Below, one piece after another: positions 1-8,534 of a DNA stretch of 52,881 nucleotides. A model generated the notes under the pieces. It worked only from the letters and a program-made list of their open reading frames with translations, was not told the DNA's origin and did no database searches. The translations under genes and the position numbers were made by a program. This DNA comes from Nocardia uniformis NBRC 13702 (lineage in GTDB: Bacteria > Actinomycetota > Actinomycetes > Mycobacteriales > Mycobacteriaceae): NCBI RefSeq assembly GCF_001613345.1, contig NZ_BDCE01000032.1, forward strand, positions 1 to 52,881, written 5' to 3'. Within the stretch, counting starts at the first letter, position 1, and the number at the start of each line of letters is the position of its first letter.

Positions 1-5
1 AAAAG

Positions 6-90
6 CATGCCGGAATGACGACGAGCCTGCCGGACCGACGAGGAGCCTGCCGGAATGACACGGAGAGTGTGCCGGAATGACGAGGGGTGG
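6..90. repeat. short imperfect tandem repeats
   Basis: The window opens with a run of short imperfect units built on GCCGGAATGACGA and GACGAGGAGCCTGCCGGA. The GCCGGAATGAC core occurs three times and GCCGGACCGACGAGG once. The run lies just downstream of the stop codon of the minus-strand gnd gene. It is not obviously coding, and no hairpin typical of a terminator is visible. The array may continue to the left of the window. Confidence 0.5.
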
Positions 91-106
91 GCTGCTGAGG
101 TTCCGG

Positions 107-1549
107 CTACGCGGGGACTTCGCTGCGGTCGCCACTCCAGAGCGTGTGGTATTTGCCGTCGGCGTCGACGCGCTCGTAGGTGTGCGCGCCGAAGAAGTCA
201 CGCTGACCCTGGGTCAGGGCCGCGGGCAGGCGTTCGGCGCGCAGGGCGTCGTAGTACGACAGCGACGACGCGAACGCGGGCACCGGGATACCGAGCAGGG
301 TGGCGGTGGACACGACGCGACGCCAGCTGTCGATGGCCGTTTCGATCGCCTCGCGGAAGTACGGGGCCAGAATCAGGCTCGGCAGCTCCGGATTCTCGGC
401 GTAGGCGTCCTTGATGCGGTTGAGGAACCGCGCGCGAATGATGCAGCCGCCACGCCAGATGGTCGCCAGATCACCGGGATTGAGATCCCAATCGTATTCG
501 GCGCTACCGGCCGCGATCTGATCGAAGCCCTGAGCGTAGGCGACCACCTTCGACGCGTAGAGCGCCTGACGGATGTCCTCGGTGAATTGCGCGACATCGG
601 TGGGCTTATCGGCCAGGGTGCCCGACGCGAGGCCCACCGCGGCCTTGCGCTGGGCGCGCGACCCGGACAGGGCACGCGCGAACACCGCCTCGGCGATACC
701 GGTCACCGGCACACCGAGATCGAGCGCGGACTTCACCGTCCAACGCCCGGTGCCCTTCTGTTCGGCGGCGTCGACAATGACATCGACGAGGGCCTTGCCG
801 GTCTTGGCGTCGACCTGCTCGAGCACCTGCGCGGTGATCTCGACCAGGTAGCTCTCCAGATCGCCGGAATTCCACTGCGTGAACACGTCGGCGATCTGCT
901 TGGCGTCGAAACCGAGCGCGTCGCGGAACAGGTGATAGGCCTCGCCGATGAGCTGCATATCGGCGTACTCGATACCGTTGTGCACCATCTTCACGAAGTG
1001 CCCGGACCCGTCGGGGCCGATATGGGTACAGCACGGGGTGCCGTCGACCTGCGCCGCGATCGATTCCAACAGCGGACCCAGCGACTCGTAGGACTCCTTC
1101 GGACCACCCGGCATGATGGCGGGACCGTTCAGCGCGCCCTCCTCACCACCGGAAATGCCCGCACCCACGAAGTTCAGTCCCCGCGCGGCCATCGCGGCCT
1201 CACGGCGGATGGTGTCGGTGTAGAGGGCGTTACCGCCGTCGATAATGATGTCGCCCGGCTCCATGACCGCGGCCAACTCCTCGATCACGGCATCGGTGGC
1301 GTCCCCGGCCTTGACCATGATCAGCACCCGACGGGGCTTCTCCAACGCGGCGACGAATTCCTCGACCGTTTCCGTCCGCACGAAATCGCCGTCACCGCCG
1401 TGCGCCTCGAGCAGTGCGTCGGTCTTACCGACGCTGCGGTTGTGCAACGCGACGGTGTACCCGTTCCTCGCGAAATTGCGGGCGATATTGCTGCCCATAA
1501 CCGCCAGGCCGGTCACGCCGATCTGGGCGCGCGCTTGCGAGGTCGCCAT
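107..1549 (-). CDS. gnd: 6-phosphogluconate dehydrogenase, decarboxylating
   Basis: This 480-residue protein converts 6-phosphogluconate to ribulose 5-phosphate and CO2 while reducing NAD(P)+, in the cytosolic oxidative pentose phosphate pathway. The N-terminal Rossmann motif GLAVMGSNIARNFARNG is clear. The substrate-site segments GAGISGGEEGA and GHFVKMVHNGIEY (catalytic lysine) follow, then the all-helical C-terminal domain with VVAYAQGF. The length is that of the long homodimeric class. The ATG is preceded by AGAGAGG about 6 nt upstream, which supports this start. The gene stands alone. Nothing is missing or odd in it. Confidence 0.97.
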   Translation of the reverse strand: MATSQARAQIGVTGLAVMGSNIARNFARNGYTVALHNRSVGKTDALLEAHGGDGDFVRTETVEEFVAALEKPRRVLIMVKAGDATDAVIEELAAVMEPGDIIIDGGNALYTDTIRREAAMAARGLNFVGAGISGGEEGALNGPAIMPGGPKESYESLGPLLESIAAQVDGTPCCTHIGPDGSGHFVKMVHNGIEYADMQLIGEAYHLFRDALGFDAKQIADVFTQWNSGDLESYLVEITAQVLEQVDAKTGKALVDVIVDAAEQKGTGRWTVKSALDLGVPVTGIAEAVFARALSGSRAQRKAAVGLASGTLADKPTDVAQFTEDIRQALYASKVVAYAQGFDQIAAGSAEYDWDLNPGDLATIWRGGCIIRARFLNRIKDAYAENPELPSLILAPYFREAIETAIDSWRRVVSTATLLGIPVPAFASSLSYYDALRAERLPAALTQGQRDFFGAHTYERVDADGKYHTLWSGDRSEVPA

Positions 1550-1705
1550 GAAGAAGCCTCTCTGGTGTTCGACAGAAGTATTTGCGTTGCCGCACCGAAC
1601 TGTGCGGCGGCATCCCGGAAAGCTTCCATGACGCCTGAACCTTTTCTACCCGCTCGGCTCCACCGACCGGAAACGGCTACCACCTATCGGAAGAGGTACC
1701 GCTGA

Positions 1706-1840
1706 TCACTCGTCGCCGGACGCCGCGTGCCCGTCGCACCACTGCGCGGCCGGAATCTGCGCGCGAACGTCGTCGACGTGCTCGCCACAGCCGTCCCACG
1801 TCGTCTTCCCGCAGCTGGGGCAGTTGACCGGATAGCACAT
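1706..1840 (-). CDS. small Cys-rich conserved protein, zinc-ribbon-like
   Basis: This is a 44-residue protein that begins MCYPVNCPSCGKTTWDGCG and continues to AAQWCDGH. The start is the internal ATG at 1840, because a strong GGAGGAA Shine-Dalgarno lies about 8 nt upstream; the open frame runs further upstream without support. Cysteines at positions 2, 7, 10 and 18, with the later CDGH, suggest one bound metal ion. I recognise it as a type of tiny protein widespread in actinobacteria, but its role is unknown. It sits alone between gnd and the divergent transporter operon. Confidence 0.75.
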   Translation of the reverse strand: MCYPVNCPSCGKTTWDGCGEHVDDVRAQIPAAQWCDGHAASGDE

Positions 1841-2078
1841 CAGAGTTCCTCCAGACGTCGTCGGTGATCGACGGCCCAGTGTACGGCGGTGCCACCTGGC
1901 CGTTTCCCGGCGCCGTCGGACCGACACGACTCTCCTCCTGGTCCACGGTCCAGGCCTGCCATTCGCGCCGCGCCCGAGTAACGCGCGATTACGGTGGGCC
2001 TTATCGAAAAAGGCCGGATGACAAGGGAACTGAACGTTATAATTCGCCTGGACGCCGACCAGTGGGGAGGTCAGGACA

Positions 2079-2729
2079 CTGGACACCCTGTGGACCTTTG
2101 TCGTCGATCACCGCTATCAATTGATGACCGACAGCTACCTGCATGTGTCGGCGGTGGTCCAATCGATCCTGATCGCCACGCTCATCGCGGTGTGCGTCGG
2201 GATTCTGGTGCACCGCAGTCCGCTCGGCTCATCGGCCGCGACAGCCACCGCCAGCATTATTCTCACCATTCCGTCTTTCGCGCTGCTCGGCCTGCTGATT
2301 CCGGTACTGGGCCTGGGTGTGCCGCCGACCATTGTCGCGTTGGTGCTGTACGCACTGCTGCCGATTCTGCGCAACACCATTGTCGGGTTGTCGTCGGTGG
2401 ATCCGGCGACCACCGATGCCGCGCGCGGAGTCGGTATGAACCGATTGCGCGTGCTGACCCGCATCGAACTGCCGCTGGCCTGGCCCGCGATTCTCGCCGG
2501 TATGCGGATCAGCACCCAGATGATCATGGGCATTCTCGCCATTGCCGCCTATGCCAAGGGCCCCGGACTGGGCAATCTCATCTTCGCCGGACTGTCCCGG
2601 GTGGGCAGCCCGAACGCGGTGCCGCGGGCGCTGACCGGCACGGTGCTGATCATCCTGCTGGCGCTGCTCCTAGATGCCATCCTCGTCCTCATTGGCCGAC
2701 TCACCACACCCAGGGGTGTCCGTGACTGA
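2079..2729 (+). CDS. ABC transporter permease, glycine betaine/choline type (OpuCB-like)
   Basis: This inner-membrane permease belongs to a quaternary-amine (betaine, choline or carnitine) importer and has several hydrophobic segments. The conserved coupling-loop region ARGVGMNRLRVLTRIELPLAWPAI, shown here as RGVGMNRLRVL and ELPLAWP, contacts the ATPase. The first TTG and ATG codons (2121 and 2124) would remove the usual N-terminal segment. Reading upstream gives LDTLWTFVVDHRYQL, which matches OpuCB/ProW N-termini. The only suitable start codon with a Shine-Dalgarno (GGGGAGG, 8 nt) is CTG at 2079, so I chose that. It is the first gene of a four-gene operon and overlaps the ATPase gene by 8 nt. 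Confidence 0.85.
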   Translation: MDTLWTFVVDHRYQLMTDSYLHVSAVVQSILIATLIAVCVGILVHRSPLGSSAATATASIILTIPSFALLGLLIPVLGLGVPPTIVALVLYALLPILRNTIVGLSSVDPATTDAARGVGMNRLRVLTRIELPLAWPAILAGMRISTQMIMGILAIAAYAKGPGLGNLIFAGLSRVGSPNAVPRALTGTVLIILLALLLDAILVLIGRLTTPRGVRD

Positions 2730-3909
2730 ACCCGAAACCCGCGAGGCGGCGGTCTCCGGCGTCGAGATCGTGCTCGACGCGGTGACCAAACGCTATCCGG
2801 GACACCAGGATCCGGCGGTGGACCGGGTCTCGATGACAATTCCGGCCGGCGAGATCGTGGTGTTGGTCGGACCGTCCGGCTGCGGTAAGACCACCACCAT
2901 GCGGATGATCAACCGCCTGATCGAACCCAGTTCCGGCACCATCACCATCGACGGCCGCGATATCCTCGGCGAGAATCCGGACCGATTGCGCCGCACCATC
3001 GGCTATTCCATCCAGCAGGCCGGGCTGTTCCCGCATTTGACCGTCGCCAAGAACGTCGCCACCGTGCCCGGCCTGATCGGATGGGACCGTAAGCGAATCG
3101 CCGATCGCGTGGACGAAATGCTCGACCTGGTCGGCTTGGACCCCGGGGACTTCCGCGACCGCTATCCCCGCCAGCTCTCCGGCGGTCAACAGCAGCGCGT
3201 GGGCGTCGCCCGCGCCCTGGCCGCGGATCCGCCGGTATTGCTGATGGACGAACCGTTCGGCGCGGTGGACCCGATCACCCGCGGGCTGCTCCAGGACGAG
3301 CTACTGCGGTTGCAGGCCGATCTGCGCAAGACCATCGTCTTCGTCACCCACGATTTCAATGAGGCGGTGAAGCTCGGCGACCGAATCGCGGTGCTGGGCA
3401 ATCAGTCCCGCATTCTGCAATATGACACTCCGGCGGCCGTCCTCGCCGAACCGGCGGATGACACGGTGGCCGGATTCGTGGGCGGGGACGCGGGTCTCAA
3501 ACAGCTCACCCTCACCCGGGTCCGCGATGTACCGCGCGGTGAGTGCCCGGTCGCGTCGGAATCCGTACCCGTGGAACAGTTCCGGCGGACCATGACCGAA
3601 TCCGATCGTGGCTGGGGACTGATTCTCGACGGGCAGCGCCGCCCCCTGCGCTGGGTCACGGTCGCGCAGCTCGCGAACGCGGCCTCGCTGCGCACGGTCG
3701 GGACGCCGGTGGGCGGCATCGTGGCCATGGAGTCGACATTGCAGGAAGCGCTGGAGAAGTTGCTGGTCGACAGCAATGCCAATGCCGTCGTTACCGGCCG
3801 TCGCGGTGAGTACGTGGGTCTGATCACCATCGACACCCTGGTCGCGCATCTCGCCGAGATGCGAAGTGCCCACGTGCGCACCGGTGTCGACGAGGACGCC
3901 GGACTATGA
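2722..3909 (+). CDS. ABC transporter ATP-binding protein with CBS domain (OpuCA/ProV-like)
   Basis: This is the ATPase of the compatible-solute importer. It has Walker A GPSGCGKTT, signature LSGGQQQR, Walker B VLLMDEPFGAVD and the switch histidine in FVTHD. The C-terminal part (about residues 270-395) has a degenerate CBS-like region ending in NAVVTGRRGEYVGLIT. In OpuA/OpuC this region senses ionic strength. The GTG start at 2722 has AGGGG 5 nt upstream and overlaps the permease stop. The longer open frame from 2674 lies inside the permease gene and has no support. The stop overlaps the next permease start (ATGA). Confidence 0.93.
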   Translation: MTEPETREAAVSGVEIVLDAVTKRYPGHQDPAVDRVSMTIPAGEIVVLVGPSGCGKTTTMRMINRLIEPSSGTITIDGRDILGENPDRLRRTIGYSIQQAGLFPHLTVAKNVATVPGLIGWDRKRIADRVDEMLDLVGLDPGDFRDRYPRQLSGGQQQRVGVARALAADPPVLLMDEPFGAVDPITRGLLQDELLRLQADLRKTIVFVTHDFNEAVKLGDRIAVLGNQSRILQYDTPAAVLAEPADDTVAGFVGGDAGLKQLTLTRVRDVPRGECPVASESVPVEQFRRTMTESDRGWGLILDGQRRPLRWVTVAQLANAASLRTVGTPVGGIVAMESTLQEALEKLLVDSNANAVVTGRRGEYVGLITIDTLVAHLAEMRSAHVRTGVDEDAGL

Positions 3910-4664
3910 CCACACCCACCCGGCATCCCGAGCGGCAGGCCGAACGCATCCGGCTGTTCGCCCAACCGGTGCTGGCCATCGCACTCAGCGTCGGCGTGCT
4001 GGTGTGGGCTTTCGCGCGCGACCTCACCGCCACCCAGCAGGCCAGTCTGAGCGCGGCCAATATCGCCACCGCCACCCGCCAGCATGTGCTGATCACGGTG
4101 ACCGTGGTGGCGATTGTCATCGCCATCGCGGTCCCCCTCGGCACCATGCTCACCCGGCCCGGATTCCGGCGTCTCACACCACTTTTCATCGGTATCGCGA
4201 ATATCGGTGCGGCCGCGCCCGCCATCGGTCTGATCGTGCTGTTCTATCTGATCACCCGCACCACCGGGTTCTGGATCGGGGTGGCCCCGATCGTGCTGTT
4301 ATCGCTGTTGCCGGTACTGCGCAATACCATCCTCGGCTTCCAGCAGGTCGACCCGTCCGTTATCGACGCCGGGCGCGGTCAGGGCATGTCGGCTCTGACT
4401 CTGTTGCGCCGCATCGAGTTTCCGCTCGCCATCCCCTACATCCTCGCCGGTCTGCGCATATCGCTGGTGCTGGCCGTGGGCACGGCGACGCTGTCGTTCC
4501 TGGTGAGTGCCGGCGGGTTGGGAATCCTCATCGATACCGGCTACAAACTGCGCGATAACGTCACCCTCTGGGTGGGGGCGCTGCTCACCGTGGCGCTGGC
4601 ACTGCTCATCGATTGGCTGGGTGCGCTGGCCGAACGGTATCTCGGACCGAGGGGGCTGCGGTGA
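3906..4664 (+). CDS. ABC transporter permease, second subunit (OpuCD-like)
   Basis: This is the second membrane subunit of the betaine/choline-type importer (252 residues, several hydrophobic helices). It carries the BPD_transp_1 coupling region GRGQGMSALTLLRRIEFPLA followed by LAGLRISLVLAVGTATL. It is longer at the N-terminus than the first permease and carries an extra helix there. The start overlaps the ATPase stop by 4 nt and the stop overlaps the binding-protein GTG by 4 nt, so all four genes are translationally coupled. The OpuC layout of two permeases flanking the ATPase gene is typical. Confidence 0.92.
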   Translation: MTTPTRHPERQAERIRLFAQPVLAIALSVGVLVWAFARDLTATQQASLSAANIATATRQHVLITVTVVAIVIAIAVPLGTMLTRPGFRRLTPLFIGIANIGAAAPAIGLIVLFYLITRTTGFWIGVAPIVLLSLLPVLRNTILGFQQVDPSVIDAGRGQGMSALTLLRRIEFPLAIPYILAGLRISLVLAVGTATLSFLVSAGGLGILIDTGYKLRDNVTLWVGALLTVALALLIDWLGALAERYLGPRGLR

Positions 4665-5656
4665 CCGGAGCGGTGACTCGAATTCGGCGCAGCTGTGCGG
4701 CTTTCGCTGCCACCGTCGGACTGCTCCTGGTGGCGGCCTGCGGGTTGGAGGCCGGTAGCGCGGTACCGCTGCGGGTGGAGCCCGGCAGTATCCGCCCGGT
4801 GCCGGAACTCGATGGCGTCCAGATCACGGTCGGGTCCAAGGATTTCACCGAGCAGGTGGTGCTCGGCTACCTCATCGAGTTCGCGCTCAGCGCCGCGGGC
4901 GCGCAGGTGCGCGATCTGACGAATATCGTCGGGTCCAATAGCCTCCGCGACGCGCAGATACATGGCCAGGTCGATATCGCCTACGACTACACCGGCACCG
5001 GCTGGATCAACTACCTGGGCAATGAATCCCCGATCCCCGGTACGGTCGAACAGTTCGAGGCGGTCCGCGACGCCGACCGCGACGCCCACGGAATGGTCTG
5101 GGCGGCAATGGCTCCCATGAACAACACCTATGCCATAGCGACCAGCGCGGCCACCGCCGGTGAGACCGGTGTGCGAACCCTGTCCGACTACGCCGCCCTG
5201 GTCAATTCCGATCCCGACGCCGCCGTTACCTGCGTCGGTACCGAATTCAGTGTCCGCCAAGACGGTTTCCCCGGGCTGATCGCCAAATACGGCATCGACC
5301 CCGACAAGGCCCGCAAGCGCATCGTCCAGGACGCTCTCGTCTACCAGTCCACCGCCGACGCCACCCAGTGCCGCTTCGGCTCCGTCGCCGCCACCGACGG
5401 CCGCATTCCAGCCCTGAATCTCCAGCTGCTCGAGGACGATCTCACCTTCTTCCCGAAATACAATGCGGCCCTGGTGATGCGCGAGGATTTCGCGAAGGCC
5501 AACCCACGGATCATCGAGATCATGACCCCGATCTCCGACCTTTTGACCAACGAATCCATTACCGAACTCAACCGCCAGGTCGACGTCGAGGGCCGCGAAC
5601 CCGCCGAGGTCGCCCGCGACTGGCTCATCGCAGAGGGTTTCGTCACCAAGGGCTGA
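4661..5656 (+). CDS. Betaine/choline-type substrate-binding lipoprotein (OpuCC-like)
   Basis: This solute receptor is tethered to the outer face of the membrane and feeds the OpuC transporter. The GTG start at 4661 overlaps the previous stop. An N-terminal signal with RIRRSC is followed by a hydrophobic stretch and the lipobox LVAAC, so the mature protein begins at that Cys. The OpuAC fold is clear: VGSKDFTEQVVLGYL, then DIAYDYTGTGWINYLG, and a late KYNAALVMREDF. The glycine-betaine/carnitine/choline class is firm, but the exact ligand cannot be read from the sequence. Confidence 0.93.
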   Translation: MTGAVTRIRRSCAAFAATVGLLLVAACGLEAGSAVPLRVEPGSIRPVPELDGVQITVGSKDFTEQVVLGYLIEFALSAAGAQVRDLTNIVGSNSLRDAQIHGQVDIAYDYTGTGWINYLGNESPIPGTVEQFEAVRDADRDAHGMVWAAMAPMNNTYAIATSAATAGETGVRTLSDYAALVNSDPDAAVTCVGTEFSVRQDGFPGLIAKYGIDPDKARKRIVQDALVYQSTADATQCRFGSVAATDGRIPALNLQLLEDDLTFFPKYNAALVMREDFAKANPRIIEIMTPISDLLTNESITELNRQVDVEGREPAEVARDWLIAEGFVTKG

Positions 5657-5705
5657 CCAGCCGACCGGGAGATCGCCGAGTAGTCAGAGGTGGCGGGAAG
5701 GCACT

Positions 5706-6329
5706 TCACGGCCCGTATCGCATCAGCCAGTTGCGCGGCCCACCGTGCGGCAGGTCGATCGTGGCGATCACCTCGAAGCCGAATCGCTGGTAGTACGGGA
5801 TGTTCTCGGGTTTCCCCGTCTCCAAATGGGCGGGCAGTCCGTCGGCCCGGCAACGGGACAGGCCGGAGTTCATCAGCGCTTCACCGTATCCGCGGCCGCG
5901 CACTTCCCCCGCGGTCGCGATCGCGAGCAGATGCCAGTGTGGTTCCGGCACATGGGAACTCCAGACCAGGTGCGCGGCGTCCACCGCCTGTCGAGTTCGC
6001 GAGCCGTACGCCCGCCACATTCCGATGCGATCACCGAGCGTCGCCTTGACCCGCATTCGAGGGGAAGCGATCCACAGCGCGCTGCCGACAATCTCGCCCG
6101 CGTCGTCGACGGCCAGATCGACACCGTCACTCGTCCCGCAGGATTCCCGAAAGGATCTCTCGAAGGAGATACGCAGCTGCTTCGACCGCGATTCCGGTCG
6201 GGGATGCATCCACCGGGCCTGCGGATCATCCTCGAAAGCCCGCGCCAGCATGCGCGATACCGCCCGCATATCGGCAGGGTCCCCATAGCGAACCGTCCGG
6301 CTCGCTGGGTCCCCGCCACCGTCAGCCAT
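5706..6329 (-). CDS. GNAT family N-acetyltransferase
   Basis: This protein of about 207 residues transfers an acyl group from CoA to an unidentified amine. The acetyl-CoA pyrophosphate loop is visible as VRGRGYGEALMNSG (the R/QxxGxG/A pattern). It is followed by HLETGKPENIPYYQRFGFEV, the typical strand-helix-strand ending with the YxxxGF signature. The start is taken at ATG 6329 (MADGGGD); the upstream extension is Gly/Arg-rich and unlike the family. The gene stands alone and converges with the OpuC operon. The substrate is unknown. Confidence 0.88.
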   Translation of the reverse strand: MADGGGDPASRTVRYGDPADMRAVSRMLARAFEDDPQARWMHPRPESRSKQLRISFERSFRESCGTSDGVDLAVDDAGEIVGSALWIASPRMRVKATLGDRIGMWRAYGSRTRQAVDAAHLVWSSHVPEPHWHLLAIATAGEVRGRGYGEALMNSGLSRCRADGLPAHLETGKPENIPYYQRFGFEVIATIDLPHGGPRNWLMRYGP

Positions 6330-6593
6330 GAATCCCACTCCGCCCCAACCACACCCATCTCGACACCGCGATCCCACGAATATAGCCGCTGACTACATCC
6401 GATCGATCAGGGTGCGCCACCGGCCTCAGCGCCAGCAGAACGAAGGTGACGGCGAGAACCGGCCACGATCCGCGACCGAGGCAGTAATTATCCAGCTACC
6501 CGCTCGTCGGGGTTGCGGATAGCCGGGAGTCGTAGCCGACGAGGCCGGGCCCAAGGATCTGATCCGAGTTGTACCGACGGGTAGCATGCGCGC

Positions 6594-7529
6594 ATGCTCA
6601 ATCCCGCCGTGTCACCCGACGAGGAACCGCTGGATTCGCGGCGACTACAGCAATTCCTCTGCGTAGCAGAGCATTCCAGTTTCAGCCGAGCAGCCGACCA
6701 GCTCCATCTGAGCCAGCAGGCCTTGAGCAGTTCGGTCGCCAAGCTGGAAGCGCAGTTGGGGGTGCCGCTGTTCGACCGCACCGGTCGGCAGGTGCGGCTC
6801 ACCGCGGCCGGGCAGGCGCTGTTCGATGGTGCGTCGGTGCTGCTGGCGGCCGGTCAGGTGCTGGCCCGGCAGGTCCGCGACGCCGCGGCCACGGAACGGC
6901 GGCCGTTTGTGGTCGCCCATACCCCGGCGGTAACGGCCGAGGAGGTACACGGCCTGCTCGGGCCGGTCCGCAGCCAGATGCCGGAGGTGTCGGTCACCGC
7001 CGTCCAGATGTTTCCGGGAGATCTCGAATCGGGCGTTCTCGACGGCACCGTCGACCTCGCGCTACGACGCGGAACGACGGCGCCCGCCACGCTGGCCGCC
7101 GCGGTCATCGCCTACCACCCCCTGCGCATCGCCGTCGCACGCGGCCATCACCTCGCCGCGCACCACACCATCGCCATCCGCGACCTGCGCGATGAGCGGA
7201 TTGTCGTGTGGGCTCCGCCGGGTGCGTCGTTCTACACCGATTTCATTCTGAGCAACTGCCGCCGTGCGGGTTTCGAGCCCAGCCTGGTCGTGCCCCGGAT
7301 TCAGGGTACGACGCCGACCAGCGCCGTCCTCGACCATCCCGATGCGGTCGCCTTCGTCACCGCGCCGTCCGGGGCCGCGCTGGGCGGTGCGGTGCACGTC
7401 ATCGATATCACCGATCCGCCGCTGGCCCCGGTGCAGGCCATCTGGCTGCCGCACACTCGATCGGCCGTTCGCGACCTGCTCATCACGGGCGACAGCCACG
7501 CACGGTCGCACCGCCGCGTACCTGAATAG
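6594..7529 (+). CDS. LysR-family transcriptional regulator
   Basis: The N-terminal winged helix-turn-helix spans about residues 15-75 (RRLQQFLCVAEHSSFSRAAD, then HLSQQALSSSVAKLEAQLG and PLFDRTGRQVRLTAAG). A periplasmic-binding-like effector domain follows to residue 311. Proteins of this family bind T-N11-A dyads and activate or repress neighbouring genes. The SDR gene downstream on the same strand, 137 nt away, is the likely target. An in-frame GTG lies at 6609, so the start could be five codons later. The effector is unknown. Confidence 0.93.
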   Translation: MLNPAVSPDEEPLDSRRLQQFLCVAEHSSFSRAADQLHLSQQALSSSVAKLEAQLGVPLFDRTGRQVRLTAAGQALFDGASVLLAAGQVLARQVRDAAATERRPFVVAHTPAVTAEEVHGLLGPVRSQMPEVSVTAVQMFPGDLESGVLDGTVDLALRRGTTAPATLAAAVIAYHPLRIAVARGHHLAAHHTIAIRDLRDERIVVWAPPGASFYTDFILSNCRRAGFEPSLVVPRIQGTTPTSAVLDHPDAVAFVTAPSGAALGGAVHVIDITDPPLAPVQAIWLPHTRSAVRDLLITGDSHARSHRRVPE

Positions 7530-7573
7530 CGCGGGTCGATCAGCGCACCCTGGGCAAACAAACAGGATTTGTA

Positions 7574-7596
7574 GAAACACCAATAAATACTGTTTC
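7574..7596. promoter_or_regulatory. inverted repeat GAAACA-N11-TGTTTC in LysR-SDR spacer
   Basis: A perfect 6-bp dyad with an 11-nt spacer lies in an unusually AT-rich patch between the LysR gene and the SDR gene, about 70 nt before the SDR start. The size and place fit an operator for the adjacent regulator, but binding is inferred only from position. Confidence 0.4.
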
Positions 7597-7666
7597 ACAT
7601 TTGTGGAAGGCGGTCCTAACGTCGAATTCGGAAGATCTCCGATCTGAAGAGTTAGGGACTCGCATC

Positions 7667-8419
7667 ATGAGCAACTTACTGGCAGGCAAGTCGGCGGTCG
7701 TGGCCGCGGGAGCCAAGAACCTGGGCGGCCTCATCAGCACCGGCCTCGCCGAGCGCGGCGCGAATGTGCTGGTGCACTTCAATAGCGCCAGCACCGAGGC
7801 CGACGCCGACAAAATCGTGGCTGCCGCCGAGAACGCTGGTGTCGAAGCGGTGAAGTTCCAGGCCGACCTGACCGTACCGGCGAATGTGCGGCAGCTGTTC
7901 GATACCGCCATCGAGGCCTTCGGGTCGGTGGATATCGCGGTCAACACGGTGGGTCAGGTGCTGCGCAAGCCGATTATCGAAACCACTGAGGCCGAGTACG
8001 ACTCGATGTTCGACATCAACGCCAAGGCCGCCTTCTTCTTCCTCCAGGAAGCGGGTAGGCGGCTCAACGACGGCGGCAAGATCGTCACCGTTGTCACCTC
8101 GCTGCTCGCGGCGTTCACCGACGGTTACTCCACCTATGCGGGCGCCAAAGCACCGGTGGAGCACTTCACCCGCGCCGCGGCGAAAGAGTTCGCAACCCGC
8201 GGTATCTCGGTCAACAATGTCGCTCCCGGGCCGATGGACACCCCGTTCTTCTACCCGCAGGAAACCCCGGAGCGAGTCGAGTTCCACAAGTCCCAGGCGA
8301 TGGGCGGCCGCTTGACCCGCATCGAGGACATTGCCCCGCTGGTGGAGTTCCTCATTACCGACGGCGGCTGGATCACCGGCCAAACCATTTTCGCGAACGG
8401 CGGCTACACCACCCGCTGA
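7667..8419 (+). CDS. SDR family oxidoreductase
   Basis: This 250-residue short-chain dehydrogenase/reductase uses NAD(P)(H) on an unidentified hydroxyl or carbonyl substrate. The nucleotide loop is the variant AAGAKNLGG rather than the common TGxxxGIG. The catalytic parts are TSLLAAFTDGYSTYAGAK, with Ser, then Tyr and Lys in YAGAK. The C-terminus IFANGGYTTR is typical. The ATG at 7667 begins MSNLLAGKSAVV, and the open frame upstream of it is unsupported. It is probably controlled by the LysR gene just upstream. A strong hairpin follows it. Confidence 0.9.
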   Translation: MSNLLAGKSAVVAAGAKNLGGLISTGLAERGANVLVHFNSASTEADADKIVAAAENAGVEAVKFQADLTVPANVRQLFDTAIEAFGSVDIAVNTVGQVLRKPIIETTEAEYDSMFDINAKAAFFFLQEAGRRLNDGGKIVTVVTSLLAAFTDGYSTYAGAKAPVEHFTRAAAKEFATRGISVNNVAPGPMDTPFFYPQETPERVEFHKSQAMGGRLTRIEDIAPLVEFLITDGGWITGQTIFANGGYTTR

Positions 8420-8472
8420 TCCGGCGCGCCGGTGGTCGCCGCCGCATCGGCCGGATACTGCCGGTACCGCGC

Positions 8473-8515
8473 CTGTCCGCGATTCAGCGTGTCATTGACG
8501 CTGAATCGCGGACAG
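8473..8515. terminator. 18-bp perfect hairpin between convergent genes
   Basis: The arms CTGTCCGCGATTCAGCGT and its exact complement are separated by a 7-nt loop. The hairpin lies between the SDR gene (ending 8419) and the P450 gene (ending 8535). No T-run follows on either strand, which is common for actinobacterial terminators. A bidirectional terminator is the simplest reading. Confidence 0.7.
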
Positions 8516-8534
8516 TGAGGTTGGTACTTCCTGG

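Noticed and set aside
77..1705. 542-codon plus-strand open frame
   Set aside because: It is the antisense shadow of gnd; its composition is Arg/Asp/Gly-rich and no family pattern is seen.
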